From Empedobacter brevis NBRC 14943 = ATCC 43319 (GTDB taxonomy: Bacteria; Bacteroidota; Bacteroidia; Flavobacteriales; Weeksellaceae), in the NCBI RefSeq assembly GCF_000382425.1, contig NZ_KB908297.1:95532-159531 (forward strand): a DNA stretch of 64,000 nt, in the 5' to 3' direction. Position numbers and translations under genes: made by a program. The notes under the pieces were generated by a model. The model saw only the letters and a list, made by a program, of their open reading frames with translations, was not told where the DNA came from and made no database searches. Shown here piece after piece: positions 53,789-62,887 of the stretch; position 1 is the first letter of the stretch, and each line of letters begins with the position of its first letter.

Positions 53789-53796
53789 CAAATATA
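53789..53796 (-). promoter_or_regulatory. -7 box upstream of mutL
   Basis: TATATTTG on the minus strand (53796-53789), 51 bases before the mutL ATG. No TTG at the usual -33 distance. The rest of 53797-53966 holds an A/T-only 9-bp inverted repeat (53857-53865 with 53876-53884) and nothing else I can support. Confidence 0.4.
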
Positions 53797-53966
53797 CAAA
53801 CAAATCTCCCTTTTTTACTCATTCTAAGAAAGTGAAACTTATCAACAATTCGAGATTATTATGATTTATGTTTTCATCATAATACTCTCAAAAATGATAC
53901 TGAAAACAATCAGTCACTCACCTTTCAAATCATGAGATCACTTAAAGTTATACTCTTTTTTCAGAA

Positions 53967-55466
53967 TTAATTTTTCTTCAGAATTTCTTTCATTTCGTCA
54001 AACTCTTTGTCAATTTCTTGATTCGGTTTTTGTGTCATTAAAGAAACCACATAAATAACAAGCACAGAAGATATAAACCCGGGAATTATTTCATACCAAT
54101 CTTTATAGTTATGATTTGTATAAACCCAAGCTAATACAACAATTCCTCCTGTCAACATTCCTGCCAAAGCTCCTTGCCAAGACGTTTTTTTCCAAAAAAG
54201 AGAAAAAACAATCACCGGTCCAAAAGCTGATCCAAAACCTGCCCAAGCATTTCCTACTAAATTTAAAATAGAATCTTTAGGTGTTAATGACAACAATACC
54301 GCAATAATCGCAACAATTAACACTGACAACCGGCTTGCTGTTAACAATTGCTTTGGTGTTGCATTCTTTTTGATAAATGCCTTGTAAATATCTTCTGTTA
54401 ACGAACTTGATGTGACCAATAATTGAGAAGAAATCGTGCTCATTACCGCTGCTAAAATAGCAGACAATAAAAACCCTCCAATCAATGGATGAAATAACAC
54501 ACGTGAAAAATATATAAAAATAGTCTCTGCTTCTGTCTTAGAATGGTCAAAAGAAAACATAGTCGTCTGATCATATTTCATTAAATAAGCTATTCCAACT
54601 AAACCTACTAACAGAGCTCCTCCAACGGTAAAAATCATCCAAGTAATTCCAATATTTCGAGCTTTTGCTAAATCCGATGGCTTATCAATTGCCATAAAAC
54701 GAACCAAAATATGCGGCTGACCGCAATATCCTAATCCCCAAGCCATCAAAGACAGTATGCTTATCGTTGTCGTTCCTTTAAAAAGATCCAGGTATTTATC
54801 CCCTTTATCATTGATAATAGAGAATGTTTCACCGACTCCTCCTATTTCAGAAATGGCTACAATAGGTACAATTACCAACGCCAAAACCATAATCGTTCCC
54901 TGTACAAAATCTGTTAAACTAACAGCCAAAAAACCACCTAAAAATGTATACAACACCACAACTAAACTAGTCATCCAAAGTCCTGTCATATAATCCATTC
55001 CAAAAGCTGACTCAAACAACTTGCCTCCGGAAACCATTCCGGCAGAAGTATACAATGTAAAGAATACTAAAATTAAAATTGAAGAAACAATTCGTAATAA
55101 ACGAGATTTATCTTTGAAACGGTTCTCAAAAAAAACAGGTAAAGTAATCGCATTTTGGGCTACTTCTGTATAAATACGTAAACGAGGTGCAACAAAAATA
55201 TAATTTAACAAACACCCTGTCGTTAATCCTATCGCAATCCATGCGCTGGACAATCCAGTAAAATACATTGCGCCCGGAACCCCCATCAACAACCAACCGC
55301 TCATGTCTGCTGCTCCTGCTGAAAGGGCTGTAACAGCTGCTCCCATTTTACGACCTCCAATCAAAAAATCTTCTGAATTGTTTGACGATTTTCGATAAGA
55401 ATAAATTCCAATTCCAATCATCAATGCCATATATGCACCAATAGAAATATATTCGTAAATGTTCAT
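53967..55466 (-). CDS. putP: sodium/proline symporter PutP
   Basis: 499 residues with about 13 transmembrane helices of the SSF (sodium solute symporter) family. The start is typical (IGIGIYSYRKSSNNSEDFLIGGRKMG). The ALSAGAADMSGWLLMG block in helix 2 matches the PutP sodium-binding region, and LGYCGQPHILVRFMAI is a family signature. It imports proline with Na+. It appears monocistronic, with no clear hairpin after its stop. Confidence 0.92.
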   Translation of the reverse strand: MNIYEYISIGAYMALMIGIGIYSYRKSSNNSEDFLIGGRKMGAAVTALSAGAADMSGWLLMGVPGAMYFTGLSSAWIAIGLTTGCLLNYIFVAPRLRIYTEVAQNAITLPVFFENRFKDKSRLLRIVSSILILVFFTLYTSAGMVSGGKLFESAFGMDYMTGLWMTSLVVVLYTFLGGFLAVSLTDFVQGTIMVLALVIVPIVAISEIGGVGETFSIINDKGDKYLDLFKGTTTISILSLMAWGLGYCGQPHILVRFMAIDKPSDLAKARNIGITWMIFTVGGALLVGLVGIAYLMKYDQTTMFSFDHSKTEAETIFIYFSRVLFHPLIGGFLLSAILAAVMSTISSQLLVTSSSLTEDIYKAFIKKNATPKQLLTASRLSVLIVAIIAVLLSLTPKDSILNLVGNAWAGFGSAFGPVIVFSLFWKKTSWQGALAGMLTGGIVVLAWVYTNHNYKDWYEIIPGFISSVLVIYVVSLMTQKPNQEIDKEFDEMKEILKKN

Positions 55467-55543
55467 GTTTATTTAATTTTTGTCGAAAATATAATTTTTC
55501 ATCCATAAAAATTGTACGAACTTTAAATTATTAAAGAATCAGT

Positions 55544-57547
55544 ATGAATTTTCAACAAAATAACCTCAAATCAGCGACAAGCCCATACCTCAAACAACAC
55601 GAAAATAATCCTGTTTGGTGGCAGAGCTGGAGTGATGAAGTGCTTCTTTATGCAAAAGAAGTCAATAAACCGCTGCTTATTTCGATTGGTTATTCAGCCT
55701 GCCATTGGTGTCATGTAATGGAACATCAGTCTTTTGAAGACGAAGAAGTCGCAAAAGTAATGAATGAAAACTTTATTTGCATTAAAATTGATCGGGAAGA
55801 ACGACCAGATTTGGACGCCTTATACATGAATGTTTCACAATTAATTCATCAATCAGGAGGATGGCCGTTGAATGTTTTCGCTTTACCGGATGGTCGTCCT
55901 TTTTATGGTGGAACTTATTTTCCAAAGGTACAATGGATTGAATTGTTAGAGAACATCCATCAACTCTATCATCAGAATCATTCAAAGATGATGGAATACG
56001 TCAATTCTATTGCGGATGGTTTAAATAAAATGGAAACCATAGAATTAAAATCTTCCGCTGTTTTTTCTACTTCCAAGATAGATGAGACCTTTGAATTTTG
56101 GCAACAACAATTTGATGATGAATGGGGAGGTTTCAACCGTGCTCCTAAATTTATGCTACCCAATGCATGGCAAACTATTTTACGTTACGGAGTCCAAACC
56201 CAAAATGAAAATTGTTTGATTCAAACCAAAATTACGTTAGACCGAATGGCTTTCGGAGGAATCTACGACCAATTAAAAGGAGGATTTGCACGATATTCTG
56301 TGGACCCGTATTGGAAAGTTCCTCATTTTGAAAAAATGCTTTATGACAACGGACAATTGCTTTCATTGTATTCGAATGCCTACAAAATTTTCGGAGAAAA
56401 GAAATATCAAACTGTGGTTGAAGAAACTGTGAATTGGTTGAAAGATGAAATGCTTTCTCCGGATAATGCTTTTTATTCAGCTATTGATGCAGATTCAGAA
56501 GCTGAAGAGGGAAAATATTATGTTTGGAAAACAAAAGAATTGAAATCAATTTTAAATGATGATTTCGATCTTTTTAAAAAATATTACAACGTTGACGAAT
56601 TTGGTGAATGGGAGCATGGAAATAATATTTTGATGCGTTTAACGGATGATGAAGATTTTACAGTACAACAAAACATTTCGCTAGAAGAGCTTCATATGAA
56701 AGTTGCTGAATGGAAAAAAATACTCAACCCCATTCGCGAACAGCGTACAAAACCTCACCGCGATGAAAAAGTTTTAACTTCTTGGAATGCCTTAACGATT
56801 ATTGGCTTATGTGATGCTTTTCAAGCTTTTGAATATTCTGAGTATTTAGATTTAGCAAAAAAAGTGGTCAGTTTTATTTTAGAACATCAATGGAATGGCG
56901 AAACTTTATTTCGAAATTATAAAGATGAACAAACCACAATTTCAGGTTTTTTGGATGATTATGCCTTGATGATTGAAGCATTGATTAAACTTTACGAAAC
57001 AACTGCTGAAATGCATTATTTAGAAGCTGCTCAGACTTTAACCGAAGAAGTTTTCAATCAATTTTACAACCATAAAAACAACATGTTTGCTTACAAATCG
57101 CATTACGATACACCCTTGGTAAACGAAACCTTTGAGATTTATGACAATGTCATTTCTTCTTCTAATTCGATAATGGCAAATAATTTATTTAAACTTGGTA
57201 AGATTTTAAATCAAGAAAATTACATTCAACAAGCGAGACAAATGCTATCTAATATTGAAGAAAAAATTGTTGATTATCCAACTGGGTTTGCAAATTGGAT
57301 TCAATTGTATTTAAATTTCAGTTATTCCTTCAAAGAAATTGTAATGGTAGGAAATGATTCAACGAAATACCTCAATGAACTGCAAAAACAGTATATTCCA
57401 AATGCAATTTTTGTTGCTTCAAAAACTGAAAAGTTAGAAATCACCAAAAATCGTTTGGAAGAAGGAAAAACTTCCATCCATATTTGCGAAAATTACACCT
57501 GTCAATTACCAACATATTCGGTTGAAGACGCATTAAAAAACTTATAG
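55544..57547 (+). CDS. DUF255 thioredoxin-like protein (YyaL type)
   Basis: 667 residues. The N-terminal thioredoxin-like domain has the signature C53-HW-C56 in GYSACHWCHVMEHQSFED. The rest is a large alpha/alpha-barrel resembling glycoside hydrolases and N-acylglucosamine epimerases (KAPHFEKMLYDNGQLL-like VPHFEKMLYDNGQ and DADSEAEEGKYYVW). It is widespread, with unknown activity. The length is typical (about 680). It starts 77 bases from divergent putP, followed after 2 bases by a HEAT-repeat gene. Confidence 0.92.
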   Translation: MNFQQNNLKSATSPYLKQHENNPVWWQSWSDEVLLYAKEVNKPLLISIGYSACHWCHVMEHQSFEDEEVAKVMNENFICIKIDREERPDLDALYMNVSQLIHQSGGWPLNVFALPDGRPFYGGTYFPKVQWIELLENIHQLYHQNHSKMMEYVNSIADGLNKMETIELKSSAVFSTSKIDETFEFWQQQFDDEWGGFNRAPKFMLPNAWQTILRYGVQTQNENCLIQTKITLDRMAFGGIYDQLKGGFARYSVDPYWKVPHFEKMLYDNGQLLSLYSNAYKIFGEKKYQTVVEETVNWLKDEMLSPDNAFYSAIDADSEAEEGKYYVWKTKELKSILNDDFDLFKKYYNVDEFGEWEHGNNILMRLTDDEDFTVQQNISLEELHMKVAEWKKILNPIREQRTKPHRDEKVLTSWNALTIIGLCDAFQAFEYSEYLDLAKKVVSFILEHQWNGETLFRNYKDEQTTISGFLDDYALMIEALIKLYETTAEMHYLEAAQTLTEEVFNQFYNHKNNMFAYKSHYDTPLVNETFEIYDNVISSSNSIMANNLFKLGKILNQENYIQQARQMLSNIEEKIVDYPTGFANWIQLYLNFSYSFKEIVMVGNDSTKYLNELQKQYIPNAIFVASKTEKLEITKNRLEEGKTSIHICENYTCQLPTYSVEDALKNL

Positions 57548-57549
57548 TT

Positions 57550-58362
57550 ATGAGTAAAATGAGTTGGAGCGATGAAAAACTGATATTTCGTCTTTTAAAC
57601 AACAAAACAAACAAGTCTCGTTGGGAAAATATTCGAATATTAAGAAGTCGTCCCAGTAAAGAATTATTTGCCAAATGTGTTGAATTTATCCAATCAAATG
57701 AACAAAAAAAGAAAATGATTGGTATCGATATTTTAGCTCAACTCGGAAAAGACAAAAGACCTTTCAGAAAAGAAACCTTGAAAATTTATTTTGGCTTATT
57801 AAATACAGAAACAGATATAGATACATTATTTTCAATATTTTTTGGAATTAGTTTCAACAACGATAGTTTAAATAAAAAACAAATTAATAAAATCTGCTCC
57901 TTTCAAAATACAGATAATATTTTGATTAAACAGGCACTTGTTGCTGCGCTTGGATTTGTAGAAGATGAAAATGCTATTCATGTTTTAATTAAATTTTCAG
58001 AGGATAAAGCAAACCGCATAAGAGATTGGGCCACTTTCTATCTTGGTCAAATTGATTTTGATAATGAAAAGATTCGAAAAGCATTATGGAATCGTGTACA
58101 TGATAAACACAGAGATACAAAAATGGAAGCTATAGCAGGGTTAGCAAGAAGAAATGACGATAGAGTTATTGATATCATTAAACAAGAATTAGTAAAAGAT
58201 GATTACACGACTGTATTATTTGAAGCAATCTTAGAAACTCAAAACAAAGACTTCTTACCTTTATTACGTCAAGCCATGAATAAAACAAAAAATGACTCTA
58301 CTATAAATTCTAAATGGTTGGAAGATTTGAAAAATTGTTATGATGATTTATCAAAGAAATAA
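57550..58362 (+). CDS. HEAT-repeat protein of unknown function
   Basis: 270 residues of repeated helix pairs. Repeat units near residues 140-240 show the HEAT/PBS-lyase pattern: LVAALGFVEDENAIHVLIKF, IRDWATFYLGQI and KMEAIAGLARRNDDRVIDII. These form an alpha-solenoid for protein binding and carry no catalytic motif. The N-terminal part has a Lys/Arg-rich DEKLIFRLLNNKTNKSRW block. It is adjacent to the DUF255 gene by 2 bases and so co-transcribed. Its role is unknown. Confidence 0.82.
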   Translation: MSKMSWSDEKLIFRLLNNKTNKSRWENIRILRSRPSKELFAKCVEFIQSNEQKKKMIGIDILAQLGKDKRPFRKETLKIYFGLLNTETDIDTLFSIFFGISFNNDSLNKKQINKICSFQNTDNILIKQALVAALGFVEDENAIHVLIKFSEDKANRIRDWATFYLGQIDFDNEKIRKALWNRVHDKHRDTKMEAIAGLARRNDDRVIDIIKQELVKDDYTTVLFEAILETQNKDFLPLLRQAMNKTKNDSTINSKWLEDLKNCYDDLSKK

Positions 58363-58382
58363 AATATAAAAACTTATAAACT

Positions 58383-58937
58383 ATGGAAAAAACACGTTGC
58401 GCTTGGGTAAATAATGATCAATTGTACATCGATTACCACGATAACGAATGGGGAAAACCTGTGAAAGATGACAAAACCCTATTCGAGTTTTTAATTTTAG
58501 AATCCTTCCAAGCCGGACTAAGCTGGTACACGATTCTAAAAAAGCGGGAAAACTTCAGAGAAGCTTTTGCTGATTTTGATGTCAAAAAAGTCGCAGATTT
58601 TGACGAAACTAAAATTGAGGAATTGGTAAAAAATGAAGGAATTATTCGTCATCGTGGAAAGATTATTGCAGCAATAAATAATGCAAAACTATTTATCAAA
58701 ATTCAGAAAGAATTTGGTTCTTTTTCAGATTTCTTTTGGAGCTATGTTGATCACAAGCCTATTGTTAACAATTGGAATTCAATAAAAGAAGTTCCTGCCA
58801 CGACCGAAATTTCAGACCAATTGGCAAAAGATTTAAAAAAACGTGGTTTCAAATTTTTTGGTTCTACAATTATTTACGCGCACATGCAAGCCACAGGAAT
58901 GGTAAACGATCATACAAAAGATTGCTTTTGCAGGTAA
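58383..58937 (+). CDS. tag: DNA-3-methyladenine glycosylase I
   Basis: 184 residues. Tag excises 3-methyladenine from alkylated DNA. The zinc snap is visible as C6 and H19 near the N-terminus (TRCAWVN and DYHDNEWG) and H177 and C181 at the C-terminus (DHTKDCFC). The base-binding block FLILESFQAGLSWYTILKKR contains the catalytic Glu. The helix-hairpin-helix region follows. It is 20 bases after the HEAT gene. Confidence 0.95.
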   Translation: MEKTRCAWVNNDQLYIDYHDNEWGKPVKDDKTLFEFLILESFQAGLSWYTILKKRENFREAFADFDVKKVADFDETKIEELVKNEGIIRHRGKIIAAINNAKLFIKIQKEFGSFSDFFWSYVDHKPIVNNWNSIKEVPATTEISDQLAKDLKKRGFKFFGSTIIYAHMQATGMVNDHTKDCFCR

Positions 58938-58989
58938 ATTTATGTTTGAAAAACGCTTCAACTTTTGCATCTTTGCGCAAACTTAGAAA

Positions 58990-59877
58990 ATGAAAATCGA
59001 ATTCAAATACTGGATGATCCTTGGCGTTTTAGCGCTTACATGGGGAAGCTCGTTTATTCTCATCAAACAAGGATTAGTCGCTTATACTCCATATCAAGTT
59101 GGGGCTTTGCGTCTGTCCATTGCCGGTGGGATTTTAGCCATTTGGGGAATTCCCAGCCTATTCAAAATTCCAAAAAATAAACTGAGATATGTGGCGTTGG
59201 CCGGATTCTGCGGAAACTTTATCCCCATGTTTTTATTTCCTATGGCTCAAACACATGTATCAAGTTCAATGGCTGGGATTTTAGATTCTCTTGTTCCTTT
59301 ATTTATCTTATTATTTGGCGCATTGTTGTTTAACATCAAAGGAACAAAAAATCAAGTTTCCGGAGCAGTCATAGGTTTTTTGGGCGCTGTTTTATTAATT
59401 GGCGGCGATGGATTTTCAGGCGAAAACAGTTTAGTTCATTGTTTGCTTATAGTGCTGGCTACCGCCTTATATGGATTAAATAGTTTGATTTTAACCCGTT
59501 ATTTAAATGACGTTCCTTCGTTCCAATTATCTTCGGCTTTATTTACAATTTGGTTATTGCCTTCTATTGTTATTTTATTCTTTTCAGGATTCTTTGATAC
59601 TTTTGAAGGAACAGAGCAGCAATTGAAAAGTTTGGGATTTGTAACAATCCTAGGATTAATGGGAACAGCACTAGCTATGATATTATTCTACCGCTTAATT
59701 CAAGCAACAGGTTCTTTGTTCGCTTCTATGGTTACTTATCTAATGCCTATTATCTCTGTCTTTTGGGGATTTTTGGTTGGAGAAAAAATTACATGGTTCC
59801 ATTTAGTTGGATTCGCAATGATTTTGTCTGGTGTTTATTTAACACAGAAAAAAGAGAAGAAAGTAGAAATAGTTTAG
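58990..59877 (+). CDS. EamA (DMT) family transporter
   Basis: 295 residues with ten transmembrane helices arranged as two EamA repeats, about 8-140 and 150-285. The start LALTWGSSFILIKQGL and the second-repeat MVTYLMPIISVFWGFLVGE are typical. Such carriers usually export amino acids or metabolites; the substrate is unknown. It is 52 bases after tag, with a perfect palindromic terminator beyond its stop. Confidence 0.9.
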   Translation: MKIEFKYWMILGVLALTWGSSFILIKQGLVAYTPYQVGALRLSIAGGILAIWGIPSLFKIPKNKLRYVALAGFCGNFIPMFLFPMAQTHVSSSMAGILDSLVPLFILLFGALLFNIKGTKNQVSGAVIGFLGAVLLIGGDGFSGENSLVHCLLIVLATALYGLNSLILTRYLNDVPSFQLSSALFTIWLLPSIVILFFSGFFDTFEGTEQQLKSLGFVTILGLMGTALAMILFYRLIQATGSLFASMVTYLMPIISVFWGFLVGEKITWFHLVGFAMILSGVYLTQKKEKKVEIV

Positions 59878-59889
59878 ATTATATATTCC

Positions 59890-59937
59890 TTAATAAAAAT
59901 GCCTTATAAAGCTAGCTTTATAAGGCATTTTTATTAA
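59890..59937. terminator. bidirectional terminator, 48-bp perfect palindrome
   Basis: Bases 59890-59937 equal their own reverse complement exactly. The centre is GCTAGC and the arms hold ATGCCTTATAAA and its complement, with A/T outer ends. It lies between the convergent EamA and secreted-protein genes and includes the stop codon of the latter. Confidence 0.9.
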
Positions 59938-60509
59938 TTTAAGAATTCTTTTGGAATTATTTTTTCTAAAACAGGTTTCAAATTAGGTTGAATTACAAGA
60001 AATTTCCATGTCATTTTATTATCTAAAGAACTTGCTACAACTTCTGAATTATCTGTTATTTTAAAGTATTGAGTTTTTTTATCAAAAACTACATTTCCCT
60101 CACCATATTCTTCTTCTAACGCACTAACAACATATTCAATGGTTTCTTCCTCTTCATTATAAAAATCCATTTCAGTTATCTTCATTTCAAATAAAGAAAC
60201 TACATTCATTTTTACATAATCAATCTTATCTATATGTTTAGCCTCACCAATTTCAAACGTATTTGGTAAAGACAGTTTCAACTCTAGACCAGGCGTTGTA
60301 AAAATAGATTCTATAGCAGTTTTAAACTGTTCTCTTGTATAAAATTCAAAAACTTTTGGATTTGTATATTCCAGGGCTTGATCAAACTTTTTTTCTAAAA
60401 CAAATTGAGTATAAGCTATATAATCACGTTTTATATTTTGTTGAATAGATTGTGCATTCATCGATACGAATGTCAATAAAATAAAACAAAATGATAGTAT
60501 TTTTTTCAT
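59934..60509 (-). CDS. secreted protein of unknown function
   Basis: 191 residues with a signal peptide ending near MNAQ (about 20). The mature part is a mixed alpha/beta domain with FDQALEYTNPKVFEFYTREQF and an acidic EEEETIEYVVSALEEEYG segment, and an aromatic-rich strand TWKFLVIQPN near the end. The overall look is NTF2/SnoaL-like, but this is a guess. No catalytic or sorting motif. It is the last gene of a minus-strand run and is separated from the next by 56 bases. Confidence 0.7.
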   Translation of the reverse strand: MKKILSFCFILLTFVSMNAQSIQQNIKRDYIAYTQFVLEKKFDQALEYTNPKVFEFYTREQFKTAIESIFTTPGLELKLSLPNTFEIGEAKHIDKIDYVKMNVVSLFEMKITEMDFYNEEEETIEYVVSALEEEYGEGNVVFDKKTQYFKITDNSEVVASSLDNKMTWKFLVIQPNLKPVLEKIIPKEFLN

Positions 60510-60565
60510 TATTAAGCTAGTTAAGTTTCTTGAATTTAATTGTTTAAAAAAAATTTTAAACCCTT

Positions 60566-61513
60566 TTATGATTTTGATTTAATGTAAGCTTTCAAATCTT
60601 TTGCTAATTTTTTTGTAAAAGTATCCGCCCCTTTATCATTCATGTGCGTTGTATTGTAAAAATACTTTTGATTGTAACTAATCGAATCATCCGAATAATC
60701 TAACAAAGGAAGGTTGTATTTTTCTAGTGTTGTTTTATATCTATTAATCACTTCTTCACGATTTAACATATAATCCTGCCCTTTGTAAAATTCTGGTGCA
60801 ATTGTAAATATCAGTTGAATTCCCTCTTTTTGACATTTATTGATTAACTGCTCTAATAAAGCATACTCTTTGGCATCAAAATCAGAGTTCTTTTTCTTCA
60901 TCTTTTCCCAATCCACATTCCATTCTCGGTTATATGATTTAAAACCATCATCACGAAAAAGTCCATCCTCATGCACGTGTTCTTTTTTCGATTTTGAGAT
61001 TTGATCTTTCCAATATGTCTGGTCTCGGTAACGATAAAGAGGAATTATAAAATCTGCACGTTTCGTGTCTTTGTATTCTTTTAACGCTTCATACAATTTA
61101 AAATTCCATAACATAAACGGCGTATATTGATTGGGTTGAAAAACCTCGTCAATATGTGAAAACGAAAACGTGTCTAAATTCCAAACAACAATTTTTGGGA
61201 TTGGATTATAAGTTAAATACAAATTGAAACGATACCACTGCATTTTAAATTTGCTTCCATTCAGTCCAAAATTATGCGTTGTCAATTCTAAATCTTGTTC
61301 TAAAATCAAAGGATTAATTTGAATAAAAGCACGTGAAGAACCAAAAATTGCTAACTCTACATTTGTTTTTCCTTCTCGTATTTGATTCCATTCCTGTACC
61401 TCTCCACTAAACAGAGCCATTTTTTTGAGTTGGTTCGAGTAGTAAACATCCACCAAAAACAATATCATGAAAATAGAAAATATCGAAATGAAAGCGTATT
61501 TTAAAAATTTCAT
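60566..61513 (-). CDS. membrane-anchored SGNH-like protein
   Basis: 315 residues. One N-terminal transmembrane helix (about 5-25) precedes an extracytoplasmic domain. The first motif ELAIFGSSRAFIQINP is like the SGNH nucleophile block (GSSR in place of GDS). FGLNGSKFKM may hold the Gly, and THMNDKGAD at the end gives the Asp/His pair. Related domains occur in acyltransferases and hydrolases acting on polysaccharide, such as AlgX/DltD-type proteins. No polysaccharide locus is nearby. It overlaps the ElaA gene by 4 bases (ATGA). Confidence 0.7.
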   Translation of the reverse strand: MKFLKYAFISIFSIFMILFLVDVYYSNQLKKMALFSGEVQEWNQIREGKTNVELAIFGSSRAFIQINPLILEQDLELTTHNFGLNGSKFKMQWYRFNLYLTYNPIPKIVVWNLDTFSFSHIDEVFQPNQYTPFMLWNFKLYEALKEYKDTKRADFIIPLYRYRDQTYWKDQISKSKKEHVHEDGLFRDDGFKSYNREWNVDWEKMKKKNSDFDAKEYALLEQLINKCQKEGIQLIFTIAPEFYKGQDYMLNREEVINRYKTTLEKYNLPLLDYSDDSISYNQKYFYNTTHMNDKGADTFTKKLAKDLKAYIKSKS

Positions 61514-61962
61514 TTTCTCAACATCTCAATATGCGGAATATTATCTTCTAAGTATTCATCAGAAACTTGCTCAAATCCAAAAGAAGAATAAAAATCTTTC
61601 AAATACGATTGAGCTGAAATTCGAATAGAAGAAGTTTTGAATTGATTTTCGATAACTTGAATCGAATTTGTCATCAATTGTTTTCCCAATCCAAAGCCTC
61701 GAAATTTTTGATTCGAAATTACACGGCCAATCGAAGGTTCATGTTCATATGAAATTCCTTTAGGGACAATTCTGGCATAAGCTGCAATTTCTTCATCTAT
61801 CGTCGCCCAAATATGACCACAAATCAAATCTTTACCATCGCAATCTTGGTAGAGGCACTCTTGTTCTATAACAAAAACTTCAGCCCTTAATTGAATTATT
61901 TTATATAGCTCTTTTGATGTTAATAAATCAAAAGCTTTGTAATGCCAAATCACTTCTTCCAT
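61510..61962 (-). CDS. GNAT acetyltransferase, ElaA type
   Basis: 150 residues. The N-terminal IIQLRAEVFVIEQECLYQDCDG block is the hallmark of ElaA-like GNATs, and the acetyl-CoA loop is FRGFGLGKQLM. Substrates are not known. It overlaps the downstream SGNH-like gene by 4 bases and follows the SDR gene after 3, so the three are translationally coupled. Confidence 0.88.
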   Translation of the reverse strand: MEEVIWHYKAFDLLTSKELYKIIQLRAEVFVIEQECLYQDCDGKDLICGHIWATIDEEIAAYARIVPKGISYEHEPSIGRVISNQKFRGFGLGKQLMTNSIQVIENQFKTSSIRISAQSYLKDFYSSFGFEQVSDEYLEDNIPHIEMLRK

Positions 61963-61965
61963 TGA

Positions 61966-62766
61966 TTAATCTAATTTTGAGTATTTTGCAATAATATTTT
62001 CGAACATTTTTTGCGGTAAAATATTCTTTAGTGTCACTGAAAATTTCTGCATCGATTTTCCAATATAATAATGTGGCTTCAAATTCTTTTGATTCAAAAT
62101 ATTTTCTATAATAGGAATCAAATCTTCCGGAGGTGTTCCGTCCTGAACTTCATGATCAATATCTGCCACCATTGCTTCGTATCTTTTTTGATAAAATTGA
62201 GAAACGAAACTTTTTACACGCCCTTCAGCGATATTGGTTTTAATGTCTCCAAAATTCAATGTTGCTATTTCTATTCCTGTATGGCGATTTTCTAAACGAG
62301 CTGACTCAATCAATCGATCAATCATTGCTTTCGAAGCAGAATAATAACCTCTAAATGGTAAACCGTTATTACTTGCAATAGAAGAGACATTTAGAATATG
62401 ACCATTCTTTTGCATACGCATTGCTGGTAATACCTCTTGCATCGTATAAATTGAACCATACACATTCACATCCAACAGCTTCTCAATATCCGCTTTCGTC
62501 GCATCTTCCACAGCTCCTAACATTCCTATCCCTGCATTGTTAATCAATACATCAATTTTATTATTTGTCTGTTCAAAAATTTCTTGAAAACTACGTCCCA
62601 CATTTTCTTTATCTGAAATATCCGTTGCTATATGTTTAAATTTTTCCTGACCTTTTGCTGTCCTTGATAAACCATAAACTTGATGTCCTTTCTCATGAAA
62701 GTAGTTTGCCAATGTCAATCCCACTCCCGAAGAAGAGCCTGTAATTACAATAACTTTTGATTGCAT
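61966..62766 (-). CDS. short-chain dehydrogenase/reductase
   Basis: 266 residues, classical SDR. The nucleotide-binding motif is ITGSSSGVGLTLA with a downstream Arg (YGLSRTAK) suggesting NADPH. NNAG is in VLINNAGIGM. The catalytic Ser is in NVSSIAS and Tyr-Lys in YYSASKAM. It reduces or oxidises an unknown carbonyl or alcohol. The C-terminal segment (KNILPQKMFENIIAKYSKLD) is lipid/sterol-SDR-like. A TAGTTTTG -7-like box on the minus strand (62793-62786) is a candidate promoter for the SDR-ElaA-SGNH run. Confidence 0.9.
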   Translation of the reverse strand: MQSKVIVITGSSSGVGLTLANYFHEKGHQVYGLSRTAKGQEKFKHIATDISDKENVGRSFQEIFEQTNNKIDVLINNAGIGMLGAVEDATKADIEKLLDVNVYGSIYTMQEVLPAMRMQKNGHILNVSSIASNNGLPFRGYYSASKAMIDRLIESARLENRHTGIEIATLNFGDIKTNIAEGRVKSFVSQFYQKRYEAMVADIDHEVQDGTPPEDLIPIIENILNQKNLKPHYYIGKSMQKFSVTLKNILPQKMFENIIAKYSKLD

Positions 62767-62830
62767 GATTCAATTGATTTAATCGCAAAACTACATAATA
62801 TCAAACAAATATTAGTCGATAAATATTTTT

Positions 62831-62862
62831 TTGAATCATTACTAGAAGATTCTCTAAATTTG
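62831..62862 (+). promoter_or_regulatory. Bacteroidota-type promoter of the UPF0104 gene
   Basis: TTG (62831-62833), 21 bases, then TAAATTTG (62855-62862), a full TTG/TAnnTTTG match. Transcription would begin near 62869, about 19 bases before the TTG start codon at 62888. Confidence 0.6.
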
Positions 62863-62887
62863 TCTGTTAATTATCAAAAGATTTCGA

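Noticed and set aside
53857..53884. A 9-bp inverted repeat between putP and mutL
   Set aside because: The arms are almost all A/T with a 10-base loop; expected by chance in this DNA.
60542..60561. GTTTAAAA/TTTTAAAC hairpin after the SGNH-like gene
   Set aside because: The T tract lies inside the loop rather than after the stem, and there is a single G-C pair, so it is too weak to call a terminator.
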